Part shown: piece by piece, positions 45,516 to 59,800 of the stretch
Layout of the letters: each line of letters opens with the position of its first letter
How positions within the stretch are numbered: position 1 is the first letter of the stretch
Assembly: GCA_964017155.1 (NCBI GenBank)
Contig: OZ024858.1
Span: 25,666,687-25,730,686 of the forward strand
Direction of reading: 5' to 3'
Source of the DNA: Oasisia sp. SBJ-2009
Lineage: Eukaryota > Annelida > Polychaeta > Sabellida > Siboglinidae
DNA length: 64,000 nt
The notes under the pieces: generated by a model
What the model was told of the DNA's origin: nothing
Seen by the model: only the letters and a program-made list of their open reading frames with translations
The model's database searches: none
Made by a program: the position numbers and the translations under genes

Positions 45516-48500
45516 TCAACTCATTGTCTCACCGACACGGCATACTGAGTTACTCGTTGTCGACGTCTCAGTGGCGCCATCTACTTTTGTTTGATTGTCC
45601 GTCACTGCTGCCCCGTCATTGTCCACCGACGGCTGTCCATTGTGGTTGACAACCGTCGCTGCCGCAGCGTCATCGTCGTTGGCGACGTCGCTGCTGTCGT
45701 CCGGCGCCACGATCACTACTTTTGGTATGTCCAGTTTCGGGTGGGGTTCAGTCGGTGCCGCGTCGACGTCGGGTGTCGCCTGTGTCATTGCTGCGTCGGG
45801 TGACACGGTCGAGTTGTCGTCGTCGCCCTCCTCGGTGATGTGGAGCTCCTCGAGTAGGTCTGTCGGCTCGACCGACTCAGTTAGCTGCAACAAACACACA
45901 CCGTCACACGGCTGTCTCAAGCCAGGACATGTCACAAACACAACGGTTGTGTCACCTAACTCTCATTATGTCATGTATTTAGTACCTTGTACCTCTGAGG
46001 ACCTATTCATTAGCTACATAAGTGCGTAATCTATTAGATCATTATATACATATATTTTATGGCTTTCTATTAAAAATAAGAAAACTTGAAGTAACTTTAC
46101 ACATATATATATTATATGTATATAATATATTGTAAATAATCTTATCTTTCTTAACTATATTTATGATTACATGTACGATTAACATGAACTGTGTTGGTCC
46201 AGATATATATATATATATATATGTCATATAAGTGCTAGTAAAATAACAATAACAATCCAAGTTAATTTGTAGTAAACCAGGAACACAAAATAACTTAACC
46301 CACTACAGTGCCAAACAAATCCACGGCTCAGCTGCAGCATTTATACAGCTATCAGACAATATCAATGTACGTAGCACACGTATACAACTGAGAACATAGC
46401 CACTGCCCTTAGGCTAAGGCAAGATGATGCTAGGTGCAGACATGGCTATAATAACAGTAACAAGTACATGCTATTAGAACGACATGCCGCGTGATGCAGT
46501 GAGTACCCTACAGCACTCGTACGTGACAGTGCCATCAACGCCAGATTTTTGTTTTCAGGAATACAATGTTTAAAAACTTTATGTGCAATTACCGTTCATT
46601 GTAAAACATTATTTTCTATAATGTGTAGGTGTATTTATATAAATATGAAATATTTTGCTAACAATTGCAAATTATAAAATTCACACTACTCGATGCTTTC
46701 TGAAGATTCTGTTTCAATACTGACTGGGTTGACACATCCCTAAAATCATTCCTCGATATGTATATAAATGTATCATTTTACTATTTACAGTTGTGCTGTA
46801 GGAATATTTATCTTACAAAACATTTCCAACGGACTGGTGTTGTGTTATCTTGATGCACATGCTGTATTAGTTAAACCCTAAAATCTACACTAGTCCGCAC
46901 TGAACAATATACATATGCCGCGACACCATGCCTAAAACAACATCAACTAAACATACAAAACCTTTCCTTAATGACCACTACAATAGCCATGATATCAGTT
47001 CTGGTTTTGTGATTACGGTCACAAATTAACAAAACATTTTGGGTGTCTTGTTTGGGATTCTGCCTCATAAGAAATGCTGTCGGCTAAATGAACCATGGAT
47101 GTGAAAAGACACAGCCTTGACTGAGATTGAGTAAATGATAGACCAGGCAGCAGGCACCCAGGGCAGTAAAGCCAAGCAATAGTAGCGGTCTGACCCCACA
47201 TGACACAACACAACACACCGGACACAAACTCACACAGTGTTAGTACCACGTGGTCCTCGCAACAAACTATCAGGCTGAGAGACGGAACTCGGTTAACTGT
47301 TTCTAGTACATCCTATGTGTGTCACTGCACACATTGCAGTATCCCAGGGGTATGAAAGGACGGGGTGACCTAGCGGGGTTGACGGCTACGGGAACGTGGA
47401 GTTCTACCCTCTCTGTACAGTTTTGTGCACATCGCCGTATGTCGTAAATCCACCGCAAACTGCACACACAAGCGACGCGGCCGACGTGTCACAAGGGTGC
47501 AGGCATCTGGACAGCGAAAGAAATACCTGCAGATAGAGTCTCGCGGTGAAGCTAATGAGTAAGTGGAGGTGTAGGGTGAAGAGAACAGCTGCACTGGCGA
47601 GGGTACGGAACCCACACGCCCTCTGTCGACCCTGCAAATAACGGGTAGTACAGATCCGAGGTGGCTTCTAACACTCATGCAGCTCTGTCGGGGTTAGGGT
47701 ACTCACTCGGCGGCACGGTTACACAGTCACATGGAATGGAAAGGCGACAGGTTTTACTCCTCTAAAACACACTTGTTTTTGTGTTGATACAAGTGGATGG
47801 TACGGCACAATGAGGAAGGACGAGTGGTGAGATGTCATGCAGAAACCGTAGTTACGTGTCACCTGGGGTCATTAGAGGGTTCACATGACAGAGCCGGTGA
47901 GAGACAACAGATGGAACTAGGACACAACACTGAGGTGACAACACGTAGATGCCGTCACCCTACGCAGCCGTCACATGCACTGTCAACGCGACGCGGACAG
48001 CAAGCTGCACACGCAGTTGGTTAGCTGCACAACACAACGTCCCCATGTGACATGTGACAATTGTCGTTTATCATGTCTAGCGGCCAGCCGGACATGACGC
48101 AATCTGCCATGTGACAATCTGTTAGCAAGCCACCCATGGTTGGCATTGAGTGCGTTGGCGCCAATGACAGCCATGGTTCGTAAGCCAACCGACCGAAACG
48201 GTTAATAGCGGCTGACTGGTTGGTTGGACACTTGGTGACAACGGGGACACAAACGACGGAATATGTCTGACCTCGTCTGTCACGTCCCCGCTCAGTTTTG
48301 TATCATCGTCAACGTTTTCACCCCGCGCTAGCAACAACAAAAGAGTACACAAGTTACATAACGACGACGACACACGGCTGGCGAAACAGCGGCAACACCC
48401 GCGAGCCACGCCACGCCGCACAGCACCCCCTGGTGTCTGCGCTTGGAAACACTCGCACAAAAGCACTCGGCCCGTTCACTCACACCGCACTCTCACACAC

Positions 48501-48938
48501 TACGCCCGCGTGTCTGTCACTGTCAGCGTGCCACCATCAGCCAAGCAAGCGGTTTGGTTTAATGAAGCGGCGTTACAAGAGAGCACAGCCCCTGGTTTAC
48601 CTGGCGCCACTTAACACCTGCATCTGCAACAACAGATGGCATCAGCCCACACTCCTCGCTCGCGTAAACCTCACATCTATGTCATCGTTCTCTTTATTTA
48701 CATCCTGCCCACTCGTTAAAAATTGCGCTGATAGTTTTCTCTCTACTTAGAACTTGCTGACACTTGTTACAAATTGTGCTGATATTTACCAATATTTGTT
48801 TAAAATTGTGAGCATTCTGTTTGTTATCATGGAAACAATGTTGTCAATTTAAAATGTTTTTAATTCCGTAATTCTGTCTATTTACTGTGTGAACTTATTT
48901 TTTTTTACATGTACAGGAAAGCATCACTGTTGTGTGTG

Positions 48939-48991
<53 letters not shown>

Positions 48992-51900
48992 TACATAACA
49001 TTATAATATCAATATTACATAGCTGGTGGCACCCAGTGGCAGTGAAGGCTGCTGCATGTACCCCAGTCTCATGTAGAACAAAATAAACTAAACCGAGTCA
49101 ACAAAATAACTAAATTAATGGAATGTATAAAGTAAGTCCCTTTGTAATTTCTGCCAGAGGCTCAACTGGAAAATGTGTCTGCAGCCTCACCCTCACTGTT
49201 CAACTACAGTTCCACTGTGAAGTAGTTAATACAAGTACAATTTAACCGTATGCATCGTTATTGGCAAACTAATGCAAAGTTATGCTAGCAGTCACATTCT
49301 AATAACTTAAAAATCCTTCCACGTTGACATCAGCGTAATTACCCCAGCTAATCTAACGCAACTGACTGTGTGTTCTATTCTGGTAATCTGCCAGTTAAGT
49401 AACACAAGACTAACAATAATATATTTCATGAAACAAATTTTCTTAGCAAAGATACATCCTTAAAATTCAAAGGAACATTAATAAATTTAAATAAAATCAC
49501 CTAAGCAGACAGGTAAATATTAAAATTAGGACAATATAAAATCATACAGAACATTAAAAATAATTTACACAATTCCAAAGGGTTCAGTACTACTTTGAAT
49601 ACTCAAGACGTGTGCGTGGGCCGGCACACAGGGACTGGTAGACTAGGACAGGAGGGGACACACCCAGGCGTAGCTGTGCCGTGCTGCAGTGTGCTGGTTG
49701 CTAGGCATGTGTGAGTGAGAGAACTACCCCATCCAGTGCGTGACTCACCTGTGAAGCCCCCGAGGGTGATACCCTCCACGGCTGAGGCCGCCTGCTCCAC
49801 GGTGTTGGTCACAGTCTCCTTTGTCACTGTCACCGCGTTGTCCAGTGTCTCCGACACGACCGTTGTCTTCGTGACGATTGTCTTGGTGACGCAACCCTCA
49901 ACTTTTGTTGCGCACGCTTCGACGGCCTCCTCCACTTTCTCACTGCAACAACACAACTCCCTTGTAGAGCACGTCTAGGGGTAATGGTTAATGAAACACA
50001 ACACTCCCTTGTAGAGCACGTCTAGGGGTAATGGTTAATGAAACACAACACTCCCTTGTAGAGCACGTCTAGGGGTAATGGTTAATGAAACACAACACTC
50101 CCTTGTAGAGCACGTCTAGGGGTAATGGTTAATGAAACACAACACTCCCTTGTAGAGCACGTCTAGGGGTAATGGTTAATGAAACACAACACTCCCTTGT
50201 AGAGCACGTCTAGGGGTAATGGTTAATGACACACAACACTCCCTTGTAGAGCACGTCTAGGGGTAATGGTTAATGACACACAACACTCCCTTGTAGAGCA
50301 CGTCTAGGGGTAATGGTTAATGAAACACAACACTCCCTTGTAGAGCACGTCTAGGGGTAATGGTTAATGAAACACAACACTCCCTTGTAGAGCACATCTA
50401 GGGGTAATGGGTAATGGTTAATGAAACACAACACTCCCTTGTAGAGCACGTCTAGGGGTAATGGTTAATGAAACACAACACTCCCTTGTAGAGCACGTCT
50501 AGGGGTAATGGGTAATGGTTAATGAAACACAACACTCCCTTGTAGAGCACTTCTAGGGGTAATGGTTAATGAAACACAACACTCCCTTGTAGAGCACGTC
50601 TAGGGGTAATGGGTAATGGTTAATGAAACACAACACTCCCTTGTAGAGCACGTCTAGGGGTAATGGTTAATGAAACACAACACTCCCTTGTAGAGCACGT
50701 CTAGGGGTAATGGTTAATGAAACACAACACTCCCTTGTAGAGCACGTCTAGGGGTAATGGTTAATGAAACACAACACTCCCTTGTAGAGCACGTCTAGGG
50801 GTAATGGTTAATGAAACACAACACTCCCTTGTAGAGCACGTCTAGGGGTAATGGTTAATGAAACACAACACTCCCTTGTAGAGCACGTCTAGGGGTAATG
50901 GTTAATAATGAAACACAACACTCCCTTGTAGAGCACGTCTAGGGGTAATGGTTAATGAAACACAACACTCCCTTGTAGAGCACGTCTAGGGGTAATGGTT
51001 AATGAAACAAAGGTAAGTTCTTGTACAGTGCAGTATCCGATCCTCATGCACTTTACATTTTAGTCCTAGGCAGTTCACTCAAACAGAATCGGTAGACTCT
51101 GGTGTATCAACCTCTGATCAAGGCATCATCACAAGCAATGCAAAACTAGCCCTGACTTGATCCTGTTTGATAAAGCTGGGTCGTACGTACGTGATGTGGA
51201 TCTTGACGCTGTCGGCTGTGATGTCCCCGGCAGCCAGTGAATCATTGGCTGGCTCTGCTGCGCTCTCGTCCTGTTTCTCCGACTCATTCAGTCTGTCTGC
51301 GTCTCCACTACAACCAATGTCACGTGTCTCAGTCTCACAACGTCTCATGTCTCGGTATCATAACGTCACAGGTTTTTGGACATATAAAATTTTATAATAA
51401 GTCAACTTTCTAACTATTATGTCACTGCAAATCGCAACAATGTGCACAGTGTATATAAAAATATAAATCTACAACAATATTTTAGATGTTGCTTGTTGCC
51501 AGTAAAACTGTTACCTTACTACTTTCTAAGTTCACACTTATCCAAAATATTCAAATATAGTCTTACACCTGTACTAAAATGCATACGGTTTGGAAAACGT
51601 TTACATCACTTACACATACACGAATATGTGAAAAAAATCCAAATATGATAGTTTTACACCGCAGGCTGCTAATCCGTGCTCAAGTCTCAGGTAGTTTACT
51701 CCAAACAGCCCAAACTTGGTCTAACGCAGGAGTTTGTATTGCTTCTTGTACGCATGCGTTAGGTAGTATGTTTGTTTGTTTGTTATAGGTTTTTTTTTAT
51801 ACAGACAACTTAGATGTCGTGAAGGGGAGGTTTGTGATTGCTGGTTGAAAAGCTATGGGGTTTTCTATTTCAGTAATGTGTGGTGGGATCATATTTCAGA

Positions 51901-54900
51901 CGCGAATTGCTCGGGGGTAAAAGGAGAACACTGCAGTGTTGGTGCGGCACCTGGTGGCTATGTAATGGCCACGTTTTTTTGATGGTACTCTTAGTCAAAG
52001 CTTTGCCCTCACCTCGCCTGTGTCTCTGCGGCCGGCTCGACAACAGCGATCTCGACAGCTGGTGGCTCCTCTCGTGGCTTGCGCATGCCCTCCTTCAGTT
52101 GGACCATACACATCGGCTTGGGGATGAAGCGGGCGGACAGGGAGTAGCGCACAAACTCTGATGGGGAGCTCAGGTAGTAGCCCTCGCCATTGCGCGCAAA
52201 CACGTTCGAAACGATGCCGCTGGAATCAGAAGAAAGGAGACTGTTCCTTGAAGTTGGCAACAGATGCTCAACAAGACCAGTGCACAGTTACTGTAATGGC
52301 CTAGGTAATAATCTTTAAATCTCAAATTGGACTATTCTCTCACCAATGAGCAAAGCATGTAACAGACGAAACCCTACACTGATGTCATCATCGGACACGA
52401 TGGACAGCAAAGAAGAATCTTTAATAATAATCAGAATGTTTACACCACCAGATTCAACTTAGAAAACAGGTATTTACATAACAAATAGAATGCTGTGGAA
52501 ACATACTGGAAATACATTCTTGTTGTATTGTATTGTATATGGCAAAACAACTATAAATTGTACTACTACAAGTTACATTACATAATAAACAAACAACAGA
52601 TATAGATCAGACACACCAGAAAAATGTTCTAACTAAAAGTTGTCTATCTATTGACAATGTGTGTTGAACAATAAATACTGTAAAAAAAGTCTGACAATAA
52701 TCCCTGGCTCGTTGACTACAACAATTGCAGTCATGTTTACAGGTATTCACAGACAACAACGTACACAACAGTGGTGAGTTGACATAGTTGACGGGCACTC
52801 ATAAATGCAAGTAGTCACACGTCACACCTGGGGTCTCAGTGACATGTCACACCTGGGGTCTCAGTGACACGTCACACCTGGGGTCTCAGTCACACGTCAC
52901 ACCTGGGGTCTCAGTCACACGTCACACCTGGGGTTTCAGTCACACGTCACACCTGGGGTCTCACACGTCACACCTGGGGTCTCAGTCACACGTCACACCT
53001 GGGGTTTCAGTCACACGTCACACCTGGGGTCTCACACATCACACCTGGGCTCTCACACATCACACCTGGGGTCTCACACGTCACACCTGGGGTCTCACAC
53101 ATCACACCTGGGGTCTCACACATCACACCTGGGGTCTCACACATCACACCTGGGCTCTCACACATCACACCTGGGGTCTCACACGTCACACCTGGGGTCT
53201 CACACATCACACCTGGGGTCTCACACATCACACCTGGGGTCTCACACATCACACCTGGGCTTTCACACATCACACCTGGGGTCTCACACGTCACACCTGG
53301 GCTCTCACACGTCACGCCTGGGGTCTCACCTGACATTCTCCTTCCTGATACACGACTCCTTCAGTTGTCTGCGCAGCTGGGGCAGGGTGAAGATCTCAAT
53401 GTCGCCCTGATTCGTCAGACACACCAGGTCATTCTCAGAGTAGTTCTCATCTGTAACAAACCACAATCTACACGTCATTTGTGTGTCTTTTCACCACTGG
53501 TCTCATCTACCAATTGTTGACACCTTTCAAAAACACACAAGTGATTTAATTACATGTTTTGCTAGGCGTGTCTTACACACTGCTGACCTAGTTACTCCTG
53601 ACAATTCATGAACTTTTGTTTTGTTTTACTTCTACGAAACACTCAGTTGACCCAGTTACTTATAATAATTCATTAAATACAAATAACATGTCAGTACAGA
53701 TCAACAAACGACTTCGGGAAACTGTGAAGACATCGCAGAGACAGACACGGACTGTCTGGAATCAGCAGGGTGGGAAATGCAATGCAGTGGGGTTGAATGA
53801 ACCCTGCCCTCACTCGGGTCACAGCTGATGACAGAAACTGAGTGTAGTAAGGTCTCCTTGGGCACTGGGGTTGTTATGTGTAAAAGGGCGCTGTGCTGAT
53901 GAGAGGAGATTCAAGGGTCTACATGGTTGTCTATATCTTTCTGTACCATTGCCGCTACCCAAATTCTGATAGCTGGAGTTCTGTTGCCATCTACGACACT
54001 GCCATCACCTGCTACATACATCATTATCTTTTTGTTTCACTGCACACAATTCGCCTGCACCAACAAGTAGTATAGTGTGTGCTTTAAGCTTCTCAATCAT
54101 CACACACAGCCAAATATGTGGTGCCACTGTATCAAATGTTTTCCCTGCGACATGTATTGTGAGTTTACAAAGGTACTTATAATGCGTGGCATGCCCCACG
54201 GTCTCGCCAGACGTGCTCCTTCTTGATATGCGACTCCTTCAGTTGTTTGTGCAGCTGGGTCACCCCATTCACAAACACCAATATCCGTAAAATTCTGAAT
54301 GATAACAAATATCCCACTAGGTCGAACCAATGTGTCAATAAATGTACACAAATCGCGCTTCCTCGTGTTTCGTCATTTACACAAATTATTTCCTAAGACA
54401 TCTCTAATTCTTACTCCATCAAATGTGTGCAAACAAACTGTTAGGAGTTGTTTTACTGAAGCACTCATGAATACAAATACAGCAGATGTGAAACTTGCCA
54501 CTGCGGCTGCGGAAGTTCACGTATCCGACCCGCCTCACTCTGGACCCTTCGTGTGCTGTCAGCTTGTACTTGTTGTTGGCCTTGAGACTCGGCAGCGAGA
54601 AGATCTGCAAGGACAGCGCCCGCTTAGTTGGACACACACAACTCACACTGAGGCGGACACACCTCTGCTACGTTTTTAAAATCAAGACTTTTGGTCCCTT
54701 GATCTACTCCTGCGAATCCCTTTGGAGGGAAGGTGCGTGTGGAGAGTGTTTAAACTACTGTGTCTTTGGACAACTGATATATTTGATAAGGTGTCAGAAC
54801 ACACAGATAGTCATTACGTTAATAATACATTTTATGTATGTATGTGATCTTACTTATTTGTGATTATTTACAATGCATCCCAAAATTAAATAATGAAATT

Positions 54901-56787
54901 TGTCATTTTTTAATAACCATATTTGATAACCGAGAGAGAGAAGCTGAGAGAAATTCCAAAAAAGAGACACAAAAAACCCATGGAGCAGCTGTTGCTGAGT
55001 CAGGTCTGACACGACGAAGAAGAAACGTGAGTCTCACCTTGAACTGTTCCTCTGAGCACAGCAGCACCTGGTGGTTGCCGGACATGTCCGGGGCCTTGAC
55101 CCGCTCGTGCTGCACCTCCAGGGGGGCGGGCAGGGGCTGGGCATTGCGGTCTATCACGCTGATACTGATCACTGGGGCGTGGTGCTTCAGCTGGATCTCC
55201 TTGGCTGCATAACAGACAGCAGGAAGTTAGGGACAACGTGTAGTAAGTGACAACACATAGTAAGTCAGTGACAACATGTAGTAAGTGACAACACGTAGTA
55301 AGTCAGTGACAACATGTAGTAAGTCAGTGACAACATGTAGTAAGTGACAACACGTAGTAAGTCAGTGACAACATGTAGTAAGTGACAACACATAGTAAGT
55401 CAGTGACAACATGTAGTAAGTGACAACACGTAGTAAGTCAGTGACAACATGTATTAAGTGACAACACATAGTAAGTCAGTCACAACATGTAGTAAGTCAG
55501 TGACAACATCACCACATGATGGAACTTTACTAAGAGATCAGACTTTTCATTAGTTATACGTAAATTGATTGTTATACCATAACATAAGAACACAGAGAAA
55601 ATGAAAATAGAACAGGGCAACATCAAGTAATATGGTAAGACAATGAGATTTTGAAAGCGCAGATACACGCAATGTATTTGTTTCAACAACGCATTGAGAA
55701 ATTAAATAGGACGGCCCCACTCCTCATGATATTCAAGGGGAAAACATTTATTCTAGATGGTATATATCTAAACAAACTTTGTTTTTAATAATTATCATAA
55801 TGATATCATGCATGCATTTTGTTGGTTGTTGGTTCCCCGTTATGAGTGAGTGTTCCCAGGTTAGAATTCATACTGCAGGGTAGTTTTAAGGTAGGACACT
55901 GGTCGGGAAATGGATTTTGATGATATCTCAACAACCAGAGCAGCAATCTTTCTAAAACTTTCAGGATGTGGTTCTGGTGGGAAAAGATGACCAATTGTAA
56001 AATTTCATCTCATTTGCATAACCGTAACCATGGCAACCGGCTTTTCTGTGAAAATAGGTACGCATGATTTTGCGGGAGGTCTTGCAGTAAAACTATGCAT
56101 ATGTTTCTTTCTTTTTTGTTTGTTATGATCCACTGAAGTGTTGTAGAGTGCAATGATGCTGTTTTTGATCAACTCCTTACAATATTTATTATCAAAAAGA
56201 AATTGCAAAGATTTTTTTCGTTTTTCCAAATATTATAACAACTTCAGTCATCAATAAAAATCTTCATATAAAAGCTATCATGTTTAAAAAGCATCATTGC
56301 ACTCACTGCACCATTGGGAATACATGGTAAAAAAATCAGACTCCTAGGTTTGGTACTTTTTCCGGGAGACCTCCCGCAAAATAGCAATATTGTTGAAAAG
56401 TAAGTTTTGAGAAAACGGCAAAAAACCAAATGAACATCAAATATTTTTAATAACACCAGTGTAAAGTCACCATTATGACTGTTTTTCATACCAGAAGCAT
56501 GTGGTAACTATATAATGAAAGTGTGTGAACCATATTCAGTATATATATATATGGAATTTGTTTATAGTTTACACAAGCGGCGGCGGCGGCAGTGAATAAA
56601 TTCATCACTGGCCAAGCATACTCATACATTGTATATGTATTATGTAATGTTGTCTTTTATTAAATAAAATATGATATATATGTATATTATATATATATAT
56701 ATATATACATATATATATACATATATATATATATATGTAAGGCCTATACATATATACACATATTTATATCATATATATATATATGTA

Positions 56788-56861
<74 letters not shown>

Positions 56862-59800
56862 AACATCTATTACTAAATAATTGGTCAATTTCATGCACAC
56901 ATATCATAAATGATAAGCATACTCTGTCACAATTAATGTTTAATGAATTATTTAATGTTAAATAAATTGTTTAAAAATTTAATTACCTAAAATACTTTTC
57001 ATATTTGATAAGAAAAAAATAATGCTAGAAAAGTAAATCCAACAACAGTACCACCTTTCGTTTTATGTTAATTCCACATTGGATTAATATGAATGAAACA
57101 AATTCAGTCAAATTATTTTCTGTAATAAATAAATAAATGTAACTTCCGACTGATACTGATAGAGCGACAAACTTCGGCAGCGCCAGCGCCGCTGTCAGTG
57201 ACAGTCCGGGTGGTCGGCGGCCGGCGGCCGTAGCCGCGTAGCAAGGCCAGCCTGACGTCGCCGTCGGCATTTCTTTCCCCGTTCGCTGCCGCTTCCGCGA
57301 GTCCGTTGCGCGACTGAACAGCATCATGCAGGCTGTTCATGCTATCTCCCGCGCATTCAGCTTATTTGCGTTTATTATATCGTTTCTGTCTTTCAAATTG
57401 GTAAACCGTACGGATCTTTCGTCGATCCGACGCCATGACACATACAGGTCATTCATCTTGAAGCCGCACCGTGATTGGCTGGCGTCGTTGCATAAGGTCA
57501 ATTTTAATTAGCTACGTGGCCGCGATCACCATATATGGTTCGCGTGAGGTCGGGCTGCCAAGCAACAGCTGAAACTGTTCGTGATTGGATAGTTTCGCGG
57601 CACTTTCGGCGCCGATAACTAATTTATGTACGGATGTCACCGATTTTTGACTTCGGTAGCGTACGGAAGGGATCATTTCGAACACGAGGATACCAAACAT
57701 GGCCGCGTTGCATGGAGCAATGTTTACGTTTGAGCGCGCTGAAAGTTGGCCCGTTTTCGTCGATTTTAAAGGCCAGCCGCCATAACGACATTAGCAGCTA
57801 GTTGGGTAACGACATAGTTAATCCTTTTATTGGTACTTTTAGGACGAATTCAGTGAAATAAAGTTAGCAACACGTGCGCAAGACATCGTTCGTTCTGAAA
57901 ATCAAGTTTATTAAAATTCGACCGTTTTGTCATTTTCCTGCAATTCCCGACCCGCGGCATACGTTAAGTACATCTTTATAATGCACAATTTCTGCAACTG
58001 TTGCTAAAACAAAGTCTCACCAATCTGGCACTGTACCGCCTCCGAGTCACGCTTGTCACTTGCAGGCATTGTGATCTGGTATATGTAGACAGTACCGGCG
58101 TTGGTACCAGCCCACAAGGTGGGGGTGTGACTCTGGCCTGAAACAAGGTAAATGGTATTTAACAAACGGGACAATCTTACATCTTCTTAATTTTTTTAAC
58201 AACCACAGCATGCAGCTTCATTTCACTACCGGTCAAGGGGCTCTTATCACCTGTCAGTACAGTATAGCTCTTCGTTTTAATCACTGATTTGAAAAACTGC
58301 AATGGATTACACTACATATAAAGAGGAGCCACATTCTTAAATTAAATGTGTGGTGGAATAAGGAACTGTGACAGCCTCGTTTCCCCACTGAAAAATACTA
58401 AGTAACTCTAAATAACAATCTTTATGTTTAATTAAATGGCTATCTTTTTTTCAAATATATTGCAAACTGGTAGATTTGAGTCTTGAAAACAGAAAGTAGA
58501 GACTTACAAACCTCTTACATAATAACATGTATGTCAGTTGACATTGGGTAAGCGAGAGAATGGTGTGTTCCGTACCGTTGATGAGGAAGGTGTCGTAGAA
58601 GGTGAGCACCCTCACCATGGAGGCCATCGCGTCGTCTGTCGACCGAGCCTCCACCTGACGCTCAACTGGCTTCGGTGACTCAATAGCACTAGATGGCGCC
58701 TCCGCAGCTGCCGCACTCGCACCCTCCGATGCATGTGCGGCACTGCCTTCGGCCGATGCTGCGGTGGCTCCCTCTGTTGCCCCACTGCAAGACAACAGCG
58801 AAAGTATTAGTACTTCCCATCAAAGGTCTCAGTAATTAATTAGTAGCAACATTTCTGACTTTGTATACATTTTGTCTAATACAATAAAAAATCTCAGTAA
58901 AAACAAGTACTATGCTGAAACTTAATCTGGACAATTTGCCCCATATGTGTCTGGATTAAGATGTCATGATAAATGTATCAAGCACATCATGGACATTCTG
59001 GATGTCAACATATGGTGATGATCACAGTGTGGACTCACAACTATATATACTACACAAAATTTGCTAGGGATCACTATTTAGGGCGGTATTATATTTTTCG
59101 ACATCACACAAAAACTAAAAAATGGCATGTATTCGAGGACATGTTTATTTCGTGAAAGATGCAATTCAGGAAATTAACTATTTTATTTCGTGAATTTCAT
59201 CATACAGGAAATAAACATGCCCTCGAATACATATCATTTATAGTTTTTGTGTGATACCCATGACGAAAAATATAATACCGCCCTAAATAGTGATCCCTAG
59301 CAAATTTTGTGTAGTATATATATACATATTACAATGTCTCTCACCTCCTCGACTCAGCCCTCTCCTCTGGCTTACTGGGACTGTCCCCGGCCTTGCGTCT
59401 GCCTCCCTGGGCCGAGGACCGTCTCCCACGCAGACGACGGAACGACTCACGCAGGGACTTCTTGAAGGACTTGCGCCGGGACATCGCACTCTCTCCCGTC
59501 CCTGTCAGGTCTGGAGAAAATAATAAAATTAAATTAAAAATATTCTACATCCACAATTCCTAATGATCTGTCTTACTGTTTGGCTCACACTATTATGTTG
59601 CTACCAAATACATCCAAAACAAATCATATTCTAGTATCTGTGGATTCAAAAATGCATCAAAATCTACTTTAAAATATTTAGGAAAAACACTTTGATGCCC
59701 ACTTTTACAACAGATTTGATTTAGCCAGTTTTAATCCATACTGTGTTGAGGTCGAGTTGGTGGTAAAATAGTAAAATAACCCAGAATACTGCACCTATGG

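Noticed and set aside
47528..47631. Possible LLGL exon (acceptor after TTTGCAG, donor GTATTT)
   Set aside because: Its open frame needs phase 2 upstream, but the preceding exon ends in phase 1; in phase 1 it hits a stop.
49953..51008. Possible CRISPR or telomere-like (GGGGTAATGG) array
   Set aside because: No spacers, 47-bp unit, internal to a gene; not a telomeric hexamer.
52839..53520. Long repetitive frames ([20 protein letters not shown] types) on both strands
   Set aside because: Artefacts of a 21-bp minisatellite in an LLGL intron; no start context or conserved sequence.
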